Positions 1-6,317 of a stretch of 13,866 nucleotides of DNA are shown here, piece by piece. Each line of letters opens with the position of its first letter. Position 1 is the stretch's first letter. The notes under the pieces were generated by a model. The model saw only the letters and a list, made by a program, of their open reading frames with translations, searched no databases and was not told where the DNA came from. The translations under genes were made by a program, and so were the position numbers. Source of the DNA: CAXYVC01 sp964292295 (GTDB lineage: Bacteria > Acidobacteriota > Holophagae > Holophagales > Holophagaceae); the NCBI GenBank assembly GCA_964292295.1, contig CAXYVC010000070.1, positions 1-13,866 of the forward strand, given 5' to 3'.

Positions 1-2022
1 GGTGGGGCGGTGCCGCTTCTTGCGCACCCCAGCGGCTCCGCCCGCCACGCGGGGGTTCTGGCGGACGAGGCCGGCGCGTGGTGGCTGCGCGACCTGGAGA
101 GCCGGAACGGCACCTTCCTGAACGGTCTGCCCGTGGGCCATCCCCATGGGGGGCGTCTCCAGGACGGGGACGAGCTGCGCCTTGGCGAGTGGGTGGCCCG
201 CTACACGGTGGGCTTCCCGGGGCTGGATGGCGCCTGCTTCATCGAGCGCGTGGGGGACCTGTTCCAGGAGGTCCAGGCCGCGCCTCGGCACTCCCGGGCC
301 CTCTTCCTGGGGCTGGAGCTGCTCCAGCGCAGCACCGAGGCTCTCCTGCGCGAAGGCCTCGGCGCGGGCACGGTCCAGGTGCTCCTGGAGGAGGCCCTGC
401 GCCTGCTCCACGCGGAGCGCGGCTTCGTGGTGCTGCTCGGGGCGGATGACACCCGCACCACGGCCCATCGCATCGGGGACGTGGAGGACTGCCGCGGCCT
501 CAGCCGGAGCGTGATGGACTATGTGCTTGAGGAGCGCACGGGCGTCCTGTCCAACGCGCCCCTGGCGGATCCGCGCTTCGGGGGGAGCAGCCTGCTGGAG
601 CTGCACCGGGGCGCGCTGATCTGTGCCCCCATGGAGCTCGACGGCCAGCTGGCGGGCCTGGTCTACCTGGACCGCGCGGCGGAGGGGCGTCCATTCACCC
701 GCTTCGACCTCGCCCTCTTCCAGGCCTTCGTCCGCCAGGCGGCGCTGCTCCTCCAGTTCGGGCGCCTCGCGGGGAGGGCCCTGGGGCAGGCCCAGGTCCA
801 GGGCGAGCTCCTGCGCCTGAAGACCCTCAACGAACGCCTCACGGAGCGCTCCGGAGAGCTTCTGGGCGAGATGGACGGCTGTCTGCGCTGGCTTCAGGCC
901 TACGGGGCGCGGGCGCAGGACTTCCATGCGGACCTCCTGCGTCACCAGGTGGAGCGCCTGGCCTATCTGGTGGACGCGGCCCACCAGGAGGTGATCCTCG
1001 AGGCGCCCCGGGAGCGGGCCGCCCAGGCCACCCTGGAGGCCTTCCAGGATGCGGTGTTCCCCGCCTGGACGAGCCTCCTGGGGGTCTGCCGGGCCTCGCT
1101 GGAGCTTCAGCCGGCGCCCTCCGGCCAGTTGTGGCTGGCGGGGCCCCTGGGTGTCCAGGCGGTCCTGGGACTGGTGGAGCCCCTCTTCCTGGGCCTGGCC
1201 GAAGGGGCCGTGGTGAAGGGGGCCTGGGAGGAGGACGGCGGCGCCTGGGTGCTGAAGCTGTCCTTCCCCCTGGGTGTCCACGCGCCGGTGCCCACCCCCT
1301 GGACCCTGCACGCCCTCCAGGACAGCGGCGTCCTCTGGCGCTGGAGCGAGCAGGTGCTGAGCCTTGTCTTCCCACGGGGACTGGACGCCCTTCCGGAGCC
1401 TCCCCCGCTCCCGCTCCTGGGACTGGTGGCGGAGGACTACGAGCTGCTGGACCTCTTCCGCAGCGTGGCGGAGGCCGACCAGCTCGGCATCTTCCCCCTG
1501 GAGGCCGAGCCGCCCCTGCCGCCGCTGCCCGCCTTCCGCTACGTCGTGGTGGACGCCCTGAGCGTTCCGCAGCCCGTGGCGTGCATCCAGGCCTACCGGC
1601 GGCACCCCTCCTTCAGCACCTCTCCCATCCTGGTGGTGCGCGCCTCCGAGGACCTGTGCCCCAGCCTTCTGGCGGCGGGCGCCACGGACTGGCTGCCCGA
1701 GGGCTTCCGCTGGGAGACCCTCCACCACCGCCTCCAGGTCCTGAAGGGGCACGCGGAACTCCAGGAGCGGGCCCGGGCCGCGGAGCGCCTGGATGCCCTG
1801 CGCCGCATGGCGGGCAGCCTGAAGCACGAGATCAACAACCCCCTGGCGGTGATCTCCATGCAGGTGGAGCTGCTCCAGCGCAAGTTCCCCGAGGAGCCCA
1901 AGCTCCGGAAGATCGAGGACATGGTCGACCGCATCCGGGGCCTCGTGCAGGTGCTCCAGAAGATGCGCGAGGCGCCCTCCGAGGACTATCCCGGCGGCAC
2001 GGAGATCCTGAAGCTGAGCTGA
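1..2022 (+). CDS. FHA-GAF signalling protein with degenerate kinase/receiver regions and a C-terminal HisKA segment (5' partial)
   Basis: The frame is open to the left edge. The first usable start, GTG at 10, falls inside the FHA domain, so the true start is probably upstream; numbering below is from that GTG. Residues 1-65 are a forkhead-associated (phosphothreonine-binding) domain with SARH (10-13), SRNGT (31-35) and NG (38-39). About 113-250 looks like a GAF sensor domain. A helical stretch (255-330) and a region near 340-450 resemble a histidine-kinase dimerisation/ATPase pair without N or G boxes. About 470-590 is receiver-like: the acceptor-type Asp remains (D515, VVVD) but the usual Lys is Glu (E564 in LPEGF) and the Thr/Ser is replaced. 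The end is an H-box (LKHEINNPL, His606, codon at 1825) followed by two helices and a stop, with no HATPase. It may be a scaffold or phosphate acceptor in a two-component network. Domain calls are by eye; FHA and H-box are firm, the degenerate parts tentative. Confidence 0.85.
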   Translation, partial: GGAVPLLAHPSGSARHAGVLADEAGAWWLRDLESRNGTFLNGLPVGHPHGGRLQDGDELRLGEWVARYTVGFPGLDGACFIERVGDLFQEVQAAPRHSRALFLGLELLQRSTEALLREGLGAGTVQVLLEEALRLLHAERGFVVLLGADDTRTTAHRIGDVEDCRGLSRSVMDYVLEERTGVLSNAPLADPRFGGSSLLELHRGALICAPMELDGQLAGLVYLDRAAEGRPFTRFDLALFQAFVRQAALLLQFGRLAGRALGQAQVQGELLRLKTLNERLTERSGELLGEMDGCLRWLQAYGARAQDFHADLLRHQVERLAYLVDAAHQEVILEAPRERAAQATLEAFQDAVFPAWTSLLGVCRASLELQPAPSGQLWLAGPLGVQAVLGLVEPLFLGLAEGAVVKGAWEEDGGAWVLKLSFPLGVHAPVPTPWTLHALQDSGVLWRWSEQVLSLVFPRGLDALPEPPPLPLLGLVAEDYELLDLFRSVAEADQLGIFPLEAEPPLPPLPAFRYVVVDALSVPQPVACIQAYRRHPSFSTSPILVVRASEDLCPSLLAAGATDWLPEGFRWETLHHRLQVLKGHAELQERARAAERLDALRRMAGSLKHEINNPLAVISMQVELLQRKFPEEPKLRKIEDMVDRIRGLVQVLQKMREAPSEDYPGGTEILKLS

Positions 2023-2042
2023 CGGGCCTACGCCCGCCCGTC
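2021..2042. terminator. Hairpin spanning the convergent gene ends
   Basis: A perfect 7-bp inverted repeat, GACGGGC (2021-2027) and GCCCGTC (2036-2042), with an 8-nt loop. It covers the stop of the plus-strand FHA gene (TGA 2020-2022), and the stop of the minus-strand cyclo-ligase (2028-2030) lies in the loop. Only 5 nt separate the two genes, so this is the only place for a shared bidirectional terminator. Neither side has a T-run, so Rho-independent termination is uncertain. Confidence 0.35.
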
Positions 2043-2585
2043 GAACCAGGCGAGGCCATGCTCCGTGCAGAGGCCCTGGACCGACAGGTCGTGGGGCGAG
2101 AGGGGCAGGCGCGGGCAGCGCTGGCACGCGAAGCCCACGGCCAGGGTCACCACGTCTTCCGGAAGGCGGTCCATCAGGGCGTCGTAGAAGCCCTTCCCGT
2201 AGCCCAGGCGGTAGCCGGCCTCGTCGAAGGCGAGGCCCGGCACCAGGAGGAGCTGCACCGGCGGCAGGAGGGCCTGGGCGAAGGCCGGCTCCATGAGGCC
2301 CCAGGGGCCCGGCTCCAGGGGTTCGGGCCCCCACACCAAGCGGGGGGGCTCGGTGGAGCTCACCCGTGGGAAGAGGAAGATCCAGTCCGGGTGGCCCGCG
2401 ACGAGGGGGCGCAGGTCCAGCTCAGAGCCCAGGGGCCAGAAGGCGCCGATGCGCCGAATGTGGCGGCTCGTGGCGTAGGCGGCCACGTGGTCGCACACCG
2501 CGCGGGACCAGGCCTCCCGCTGTCCGGGGGCGAGGCCGTCGCGCAGGGCGCGGAAGCGCTTCCGGAGCTCCTTCTTGGTCTCCAT
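2028..2585 (-). CDS. fau: 5-formyltetrahydrofolate cyclo-ligase
   Basis: This 185-aa protein matches the usual length of 5-formyl-THF cyclo-ligase (MTHFS/YgfA), a cytosolic enzyme that uses ATP to convert 5-formyltetrahydrofolate to 5,10-methenyltetrahydrofolate and so recycles an inhibitory folate. The N-terminal basic helix (KKELRKRFRALRDGL), GSELDL (53-58) and the family signature GYRLGYGKGFYD (124-135), just after a conserved Asp (D121), are all present. The ATG at 2585 is supported by a GAGG at 2595-2598, 9 nt upstream, which overlaps the TGA of mqnE (2597-2599). The 11-nt gap implies co-transcription and probable translational coupling with mqnE. The frame remains open upstream through mqnE, but that extension is a shadow of the real mqnE frame, not a fusion. 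Confidence 0.93.
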   Translation of the reverse strand: METKKELRKRFRALRDGLAPGQREAWSRAVCDHVAAYATSRHIRRIGAFWPLGSELDLRPLVAGHPDWIFLFPRVSSTEPPRLVWGPEPLEPGPWGLMEPAFAQALLPPVQLLLVPGLAFDEAGYRLGYGKGFYDALMDRLPEDVVTLAVGFACQRCPRLPLSPHDLSVQGLCTEHGLAWFDGRA

Positions 2586-2596
2586 GGCCTGAATCC

Positions 2597-3730
2597 TCAC
2601 CCGATCTCGTGGTACAGGTTGTCGCGCTCCACGGGGATGAAGCCGGCTTCCCGCACGAGGCGCTGGAGCTCGGCCTTCGGAAGCCCCTGGGGCGTCCTGG
2701 CACCGGCGGTGTGGGCGATCTCCTCGGCGACGATGGTGCCGTCCAGGTCGTCCGCCCCGTAGTTCTGCGCGATCTGGGCGAGGCCGGGCGTGATCATCAC
2801 CCAGTACGCCTTGATGTGGGGGATGTTGTCGAGCAGGAGGCGCGCCACGGCGATCTCGCGCAGGTCGTCCGCGCCGGTGGCGGGCGGGATGGCGCGGCTG
2901 CGGCTCAGGTCGTTGTCCTCGTTCTGGTAGGCCAGGGGGATGTAGGCGAGGAAGCCCTGGTGGCCCGCCGCCAGGGAGCGGTCCTGGAGTTCCCGGAGCC
3001 GCAGCAGGTGGTCCACCCGGTGGCGGGGCTCCTCGATGTGGCCGTAGAGCATGGTGGCGTTGGTGGGCACGCCCTTCCGGTGGCAGAGGGCTGCGACCTC
3101 CAGCCAGGTGCGGGCGTCCTTCTTGCCCACGCAGATCTGGCGGCGGATCTCCTCGTCGAAGATCTCCGCGCCCCCGCCCGGGCAGCTCTCCAGGCCCGCG
3201 GCCAGGCAGCGGTCCAGGAAGGCCTCCACGCTGAGCCCGCTGACCCGGGCGTAGAAGTCCAGCTCCATCATGGTGAAGACCTTCAGGTGGATCTCCGGGA
3301 AGCGCGCCTTCACGGCCCGGAAGAGGGCCTCGAAATACTCCACCTTCAGCTCGGGATTGTGGCCGCTGGTCATGTGCAGCTCGCGCACCCCCGCGTTCTC
3401 GGGCTTCTCCAGCTCCCGCACCACGTCCTCCGGCAGAAGGGCATAGGCCCTCGGGTCGCCCGGGCGCGCCTGGAAGGCGCAGAACTGGCAGCGGGTGTGG
3501 CACACGTTGGTGTAGCTCAGGCGCCGGCTCGACACGAAGAAGGTCTTGCGGCCGTGCCGCGCCAGGCGCAGGCGGTGGGCGATGGCGCCGAGCCCCGTCA
3601 GGTCCGGCGTCTCGTAGAGCAGCAGGCCCTCGTTGAAGTCCAGGCGTCCGCCCGAAAGCACCTTGTCCGCCAGGGGGCGCAGGCGCGTGTCGCGCAGGAT
3701 CTGGTCGAGGGGAAGCGGGGCGTCGTGCAT
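2597..3730 (-). CDS. mqnE: Aminodeoxyfutalosine synthase (radical SAM, futalosine menaquinone pathway)
   Basis: MqnE joins the chorismate-derived enolpyruvyl benzoate to SAM, giving aminofutalosine in the futalosine route to menaquinone. The 377-aa protein has the radical-SAM cluster motif CxxxCxxC (Cys77, 81, 84) with a following AF, then GGGAEIFD (185-192), NATMLYGHIE (224-233) and HIKAYWVM (305-312). These last motifs favour MqnE over its paralogue MqnC, which has different residues there. One deviation is HMTSGHNPEL, where most MqnE proteins have a GGLHP-type sequence. I chose the ATG at 3730, preceded by GGGAG; an in-frame TTG at 3757 would add nine residues but has no ribosome site. The cyclo-ligase gene follows 11 nt later. 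No other mqn gene is visible, so the rest of the pathway must lie elsewhere. MqnE identity is high confidence; the start is less sure. Confidence 0.92.
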   Translation of the reverse strand: MHDAPLPLDQILRDTRLRPLADKVLSGGRLDFNEGLLLYETPDLTGLGAIAHRLRLARHGRKTFFVSSRRLSYTNVCHTRCQFCAFQARPGDPRAYALLPEDVVRELEKPENAGVRELHMTSGHNPELKVEYFEALFRAVKARFPEIHLKVFTMMELDFYARVSGLSVEAFLDRCLAAGLESCPGGGAEIFDEEIRRQICVGKKDARTWLEVAALCHRKGVPTNATMLYGHIEEPRHRVDHLLRLRELQDRSLAAGHQGFLAYIPLAYQNEDNDLSRSRAIPPATGADDLREIAVARLLLDNIPHIKAYWVMITPGLAQIAQNYGADDLDGTIVAEEIAHTAGARTPQGLPKAELQRLVREAGFIPVERDNLYHEIG

Positions 3731-3734
3731 CACG

Positions 3735-3739
3735 CTCCC
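3735..3739 (-). promoter_or_regulatory. Ribosome binding site deciding the mqnE start
   Basis: On the minus strand GGGAG (3739 to 3735) lies 4 nt before the ATG at 3730. The upstream TTG option at 3757 has no comparable purine-rich sequence. Spacing is a little short but still favours the ATG. Confidence 0.4.
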
Positions 3740-3876
3740 AGTGTACCCGCCGCTCAACCCAGACTTTGCCTTCGGGCCTGATGCATCGGTTCACCCCCGG
3801 TGTTGCAATTGGGGATGCCCCGTCCCTGCCGGGCGCCGTGCATCCGAGCGCTTCCGGCGCGCGATCCGGACCAGCT

Positions 3877-3934
3877 CCGTCCCCGGGACGGTCTGGCCCG
3901 GACACGCTCCACGCCTCCCTCTACCGAGGGAGGC
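3877..3934. terminator. Two GC-rich hairpins downstream of pgeF
   Basis: Two perfect inverted repeats lie in the spacer between pgeF and mqnE. The first reached by transcripts leaving pgeF is GCCTCCCTC (3913-3921) with GAGGGAGGC (3926-3934), a 9-bp stem with a 4-nt loop, 24 nt past the pgeF stop. The second is CCGTCCC (3877-3883) with GGGACGG (3885-3891), 7 bp around a single C, flanked by CCAG (3871-3874) and CTGG (3893-3896), which could extend the stem imperfectly. No T-run follows on either strand. They probably end or attenuate the long operon before mqnE; the second could instead be a protein-binding palindrome upstream of mqnE. Confidence 0.4.
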
Positions 3935-3958
3935 TGGCCGGAACCGCATCATCCGGGT

Positions 3959-4615
3959 TCAAAGGCGCTCGATCACGCCCCATTGCCGGCCCGTGCGCTC
4001 GCCGCAGCGGTAGCTGAAGAAGACGTCGGGTTCGCAGACGGTGCACCTCGCCACGCTGCCGTCCTTGGCCGGGTCGAGCCCGAGATCCTGGGCCTGGGCG
4101 CGCAGCAGGCCGTGCAGGTCCAGGTGGGGGCGCCCCGCCGGCCCCGATGTGGCCAGCTCCTCCCGCCAGGCGGGGTCGCGGCGCGCGGCGTCCACCACCT
4201 CGGGCCCCACCTCGAAGTGGCAGGCCTGGATGCAGGGGCCGAAGGCGTAGGCCAGCGTGCCGGGGTGGCCGTCCAGTTCCGCGAAGCGCGCCACGGCGCG
4301 GCGCAGGATGCCGCCCACCGCGCCGCGCCATCCCGCGTGCAGCGCGGCGATCCAGGGCCCTTGCGCGCAGAGGCCCGCCAGCAGGATGGGCACGCAGTCC
4401 GCGGTGCGCACGCCGAGGGGGAGGCCCCGCTCCAGGGTCCAGAGGCCGTCCGCCTCCACCGCATCGAGCGCGAAGGGATCGGCCTCCACCACCTCGCAGC
4501 CGTGCACCTGCTGCAGGCGGCGCGGGGGCAGGAGGGCGGGATCGGTGTGCCGGGTGCTGAAACCCCAGCGGAGGGGGAAGGGGGGCTCCACCTGCGGCGG
4601 GATCAGGCCGTGCAT
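3959..4615 (-). CDS. pgeF: PgeF/YfiH (LACC1-family) peptidoglycan editing factor
   Basis: This 218-aa protein belongs to the YfiH/LACC1 family once called multicopper polyphenol oxidases. Bacterial members are linked to removal of wrongly built UDP-MurNAc-L-Ser precursors (PgeF); animal and some bacterial members have purine-nucleoside phosphorylase or deaminase activity. Family motifs are all present: QVHG (His38), TADCVPILL (Cys74), HAGWRG (His93), GPCIQACHFEVG (Cys128) and a C-terminal FSYR...TGRQWGVI (200-215). His38, Cys74 and His93 correspond to the metal/active-site set of the family. It is cytosolic, with no signal peptide. The ATG at 4615 is one base after the stop of the prenyltransferase gene (TGA, C, ATG), so translation is coupled. 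The cell-wall role fits the neighbouring glmU and mla genes. The activity on peptidoglycan precursors is inferred from the family. Confidence 0.9.
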   Translation of the reverse strand: MHGLIPPQVEPPFPLRWGFSTRHTDPALLPPRRLQQVHGCEVVEADPFALDAVEADGLWTLERGLPLGVRTADCVPILLAGLCAQGPWIAALHAGWRGAVGGILRRAVARFAELDGHPGTLAYAFGPCIQACHFEVGPEVVDAARRDPAWREELATSGPAGRPHLDLHGLLRAQAQDLGLDPAKDGSVARCTVCEPDVFFSYRCGERTGRQWGVIERL

Positions 4616-4616
4616 G

Positions 4617-5522
4617 TCAGCGGGGCCACAGCAGGGCGAGCAGGCTGAAGTCCGTCACCGCCCACGCCGCCAGGGCATGGTACATGCCCCGCTCGTGCCG
4701 GGCGGGCGTCCAGCGCCGCCAGCGCGCCCACCAGGGCAGCAGCACGGCCATCCAGGCCGCGAGGCTGGGCAGCAGGAAGGGCAGCAGGCGCCCCTGCTGC
4801 GCAAGGGCCCAGGCGAACCAGAGGTGGGCCACCAGCGCGAGTCCCGTGGCGAGGCCCAGGCTCGGGCCCTCCCCGAGCATCAGCACCAGGGTGCGGTCGC
4901 CCCGGGCCCGGTCCTCCTCCACCTGGTAGATCTGGGTGAGGGGGTAGAGGGCGCCGAAGAGGAAGGCGAAGCCGAGGATCACGCTGCGGAAGGCCGGGCT
5001 TGCGGGCGCGCCCCCTAGGCCCCAGCCCGCCAGGGGCGTGAGCAGGCCGAAGCCCAGGCAGTTGATGAGGAGGTCCCATCCCGCCCGGGCCTTCAGGCGC
5101 ACCGGGGGCACGGAGTAGAGCACGCTCATGAGCACGCAGGCGGCATTGCTCCAGGCGAAGACCGGGGGCAGCAGGAAGCCCAGCAGGAGCGAGAGCCCCA
5201 GCAGTGCCGCGCTGAAGGCCAGGAGGTGGCGCGGGGGCCTGGGCGGGGCCTTCAGGTAGCCCACGTCGCCCTCGTCCCGGTCAAAGGCGCTGTTGATGGC
5301 CAGCGTGCCGCCGTTCATCAGGATCACGAACACGAACCAGCCCAGCAGCGTGGTGCCCGGGTGGCGGGTGAAGGTGCCCCAGCCCGAGGCCAGCAGGGTG
5401 CCCAGGAGGAAGTGGGCCGTCATCACGGGCCACTCCGCCGGGCGCAGGTGCAGCAGGTAGGCCATGGCCTTGGGGCCGAGGAGGCGCTCGAAGGCACGGC
5501 GCAGGGGGAATCCGGTGCTCAT
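4617..5522 (-). CDS. UbiA-family prenyltransferase (acceptor unknown)
   Basis: This 301-aa polytopic membrane protein, about eight or nine hydrophobic segments by eye, is a UbiA-type aromatic/lipid prenyltransferase. The first diphosphate/Mg site is NSAFDRDEGD (77-86), followed by GYLKAPPRPPRHL. The second is YQVEEDRARGDRTL (199-212), with D204 and D209. YSVPPVRLK (136-144) between them is also typical. These enzymes transfer an isoprenoid chain to an acceptor such as a quinone precursor, chlorophyllide or haem. The second motif resembles MenA/chlorophyll-synthase-type members more than the MqnP/UbiA hydroxybenzoate type, so I leave the acceptor open. mqnE nearby makes a menaquinone step possible but does not prove it. 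The ATG at 5522 overlaps the DUF116 stop as ATGA (5519-5522). The frame stays open further upstream into the DUF116 gene, but that is a shadow. Confidence 0.85.
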   Translation of the reverse strand: MSTGFPLRRAFERLLGPKAMAYLLHLRPAEWPVMTAHFLLGTLLASGWGTFTRHPGTTLLGWFVFVILMNGGTLAINSAFDRDEGDVGYLKAPPRPPRHLLAFSAALLGLSLLLGFLLPPVFAWSNAACVLMSVLYSVPPVRLKARAGWDLLINCLGFGLLTPLAGWGLGGAPASPAFRSVILGFAFLFGALYPLTQIYQVEEDRARGDRTLVLMLGEGPSLGLATGLALVAHLWFAWALAQQGRLLPFLLPSLAAWMAVLLPWWARWRRWTPARHERGMYHALAAWAVTDFSLLALLWPR

Positions 5523-6280
5523 GCGATGCCCGTCCGGTCCAGGGGGAGGATGCGGTCCTCCCGGGGCGCCACCAGGGCCTCCATCGCGGCGGCCAGGTGG
5601 GGCACGTGGAAGCGCGTGTCCACGCACCAGCCGTGGGGGAGTTCCAGGGGGATGGCGTAGGCGGGCACCTCGCGCATGCGCGTCAGGCCCTTCAACAGGC
5701 GGTCGGGACAGCTCACGGCCACCACGAGGTCCGGCGCGAAGTCCCGCGCGCGGCGGTAGATCTTGTGGCTGCGGTTGGCCAGGCAGACGTCCCAGTGGCG
5801 GGCGAGCTGAGCATCCAGCACGTCACCCACGGGGCAGAGCCCGCAGCGGTGGCAGGCGCCGATCTCCTCCAGGATTCCGGCCCTGCAGCTGGCCATCTGG
5901 ATGCAATGGGGCAGCAGCACGAGGGCCTTCCGCGCGGGACGGCCCGCGAAGGCCTCCCGAACGCGCCGGTTGTTCCAGGCGCAGAAGGAGAGCACCCAGG
6001 CGCGGTCCAGCCCCAGGGGACGGAACAGGGGGCGGAGGGCGACCACCCAGCCGCCATCCCAGCGGATCGTCTGGCTGCGGGTGCGGAGGTGGGCCTCGCC
6101 CCGGCGGAAGGTGGGGAGGAGCTCGGCGAAGAGCCCCACCGCAGCCACCAGCGTCCAGCCTCGGAGGCCCGGGAAGGCCAGGGCCGCACCCAGGGCCGTC
6201 AGGGCCAGGACGAGGGGGACGCCGCGCCGCACCGCCAGGAAGAAGGCGGGGCTCGGCTCAGGGGGCAGAGAAACCGGCAT
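5519..6280 (-). CDS. DUF116 family membrane-anchored cysteine-rich protein
   Basis: A 253-aa protein matching DUF116: a hydrophobic N-terminal region (about 20-56, one or two membrane segments), then a soluble domain with ALVLLPHCIQ (119-128) and a cysteine cluster, Cys132, Cys143, Cys146 and Cys149 (CHRCGLCP), with further Cys at 100, 126, 166, 191 and 219. The CxxCxxC spacing suggests a bound metal or Fe-S cluster facing the cytosol. The biochemical function of the family is unknown to me. The start is uncertain: ATG 6280 is used here; a GTG at 6328 would add 16 mostly Pro/Ser/Thr residues and overlap the mlaD stop by 11 nt. Neither has a clear Shine-Dalgarno site. Its stop overlaps the prenyltransferase start by 4 nt (ATGA), so the two are translated together and probably act together. 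Family assignment is strong; function is open. Confidence 0.83.
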   Translation of the reverse strand: MPVSLPPEPSPAFFLAVRRGVPLVLALTALGAALAFPGLRGWTLVAAVGLFAELLPTFRRGEAHLRTRSQTIRWDGGWVVALRPLFRPLGLDRAWVLSFCAWNNRRVREAFAGRPARKALVLLPHCIQMASCRAGILEEIGACHRCGLCPVGDVLDAQLARHWDVCLANRSHKIYRRARDFAPDLVVAVSCPDRLLKGLTRMREVPAYAIPLELPHGWCVDTRFHVPHLAAAMEALVAPREDRILPLDRTGIA

Positions 6281-6317
6281 GGTCAGGGGCGGCGTCGGTG
6301 GGCGCGCAGACGAGGTA

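Larger units (their letters stand above)
3731..3958. other. Intergenic spacer between pgeF and mqnE
   Basis: This is the longest non-coding stretch in the window, about 230 bp between two same-strand genes. It should hold the end of the long operon and the mqnE promoter. Besides the two hairpins at 3871-3934, I see no tRNA, no small ORF with a ribosome site and no repeat array. No convincing -35/-10 pair for mqnE stands out; a TACACT on the minus strand around 3745 resembles a -10 but has no matching -35. Confidence 0.5.

Noticed and set aside
1131..2762. A 543-residue plus-strand frame crossing the convergent gene ends
   Set aside because: Gly/Pro/Ala/Arg-rich translation overlapping two real genes in other frames, with no recognisable domain.
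2028..3905. An apparent 625-residue protein joining the cyclo-ligase to a long N-terminal part
   Set aside because: The added part is a Pro/Gly/Arg-rich shadow of the mqnE frame. The cyclo-ligase has its own ATG with a ribosome site at 2595-2598.
3758..4013. Small plus-strand frames over the spacer and the end of pgeF
   Set aside because: They run antisense into pgeF or mqnE, have no ribosome sites and show no domain.
4617..5627. A longer prenyltransferase starting inside the DUF116 gene
   Set aside because: The extra 35 residues are low-complexity and out of frame with DUF116; the ATG at 5522 with the ATGA overlap is better supported.
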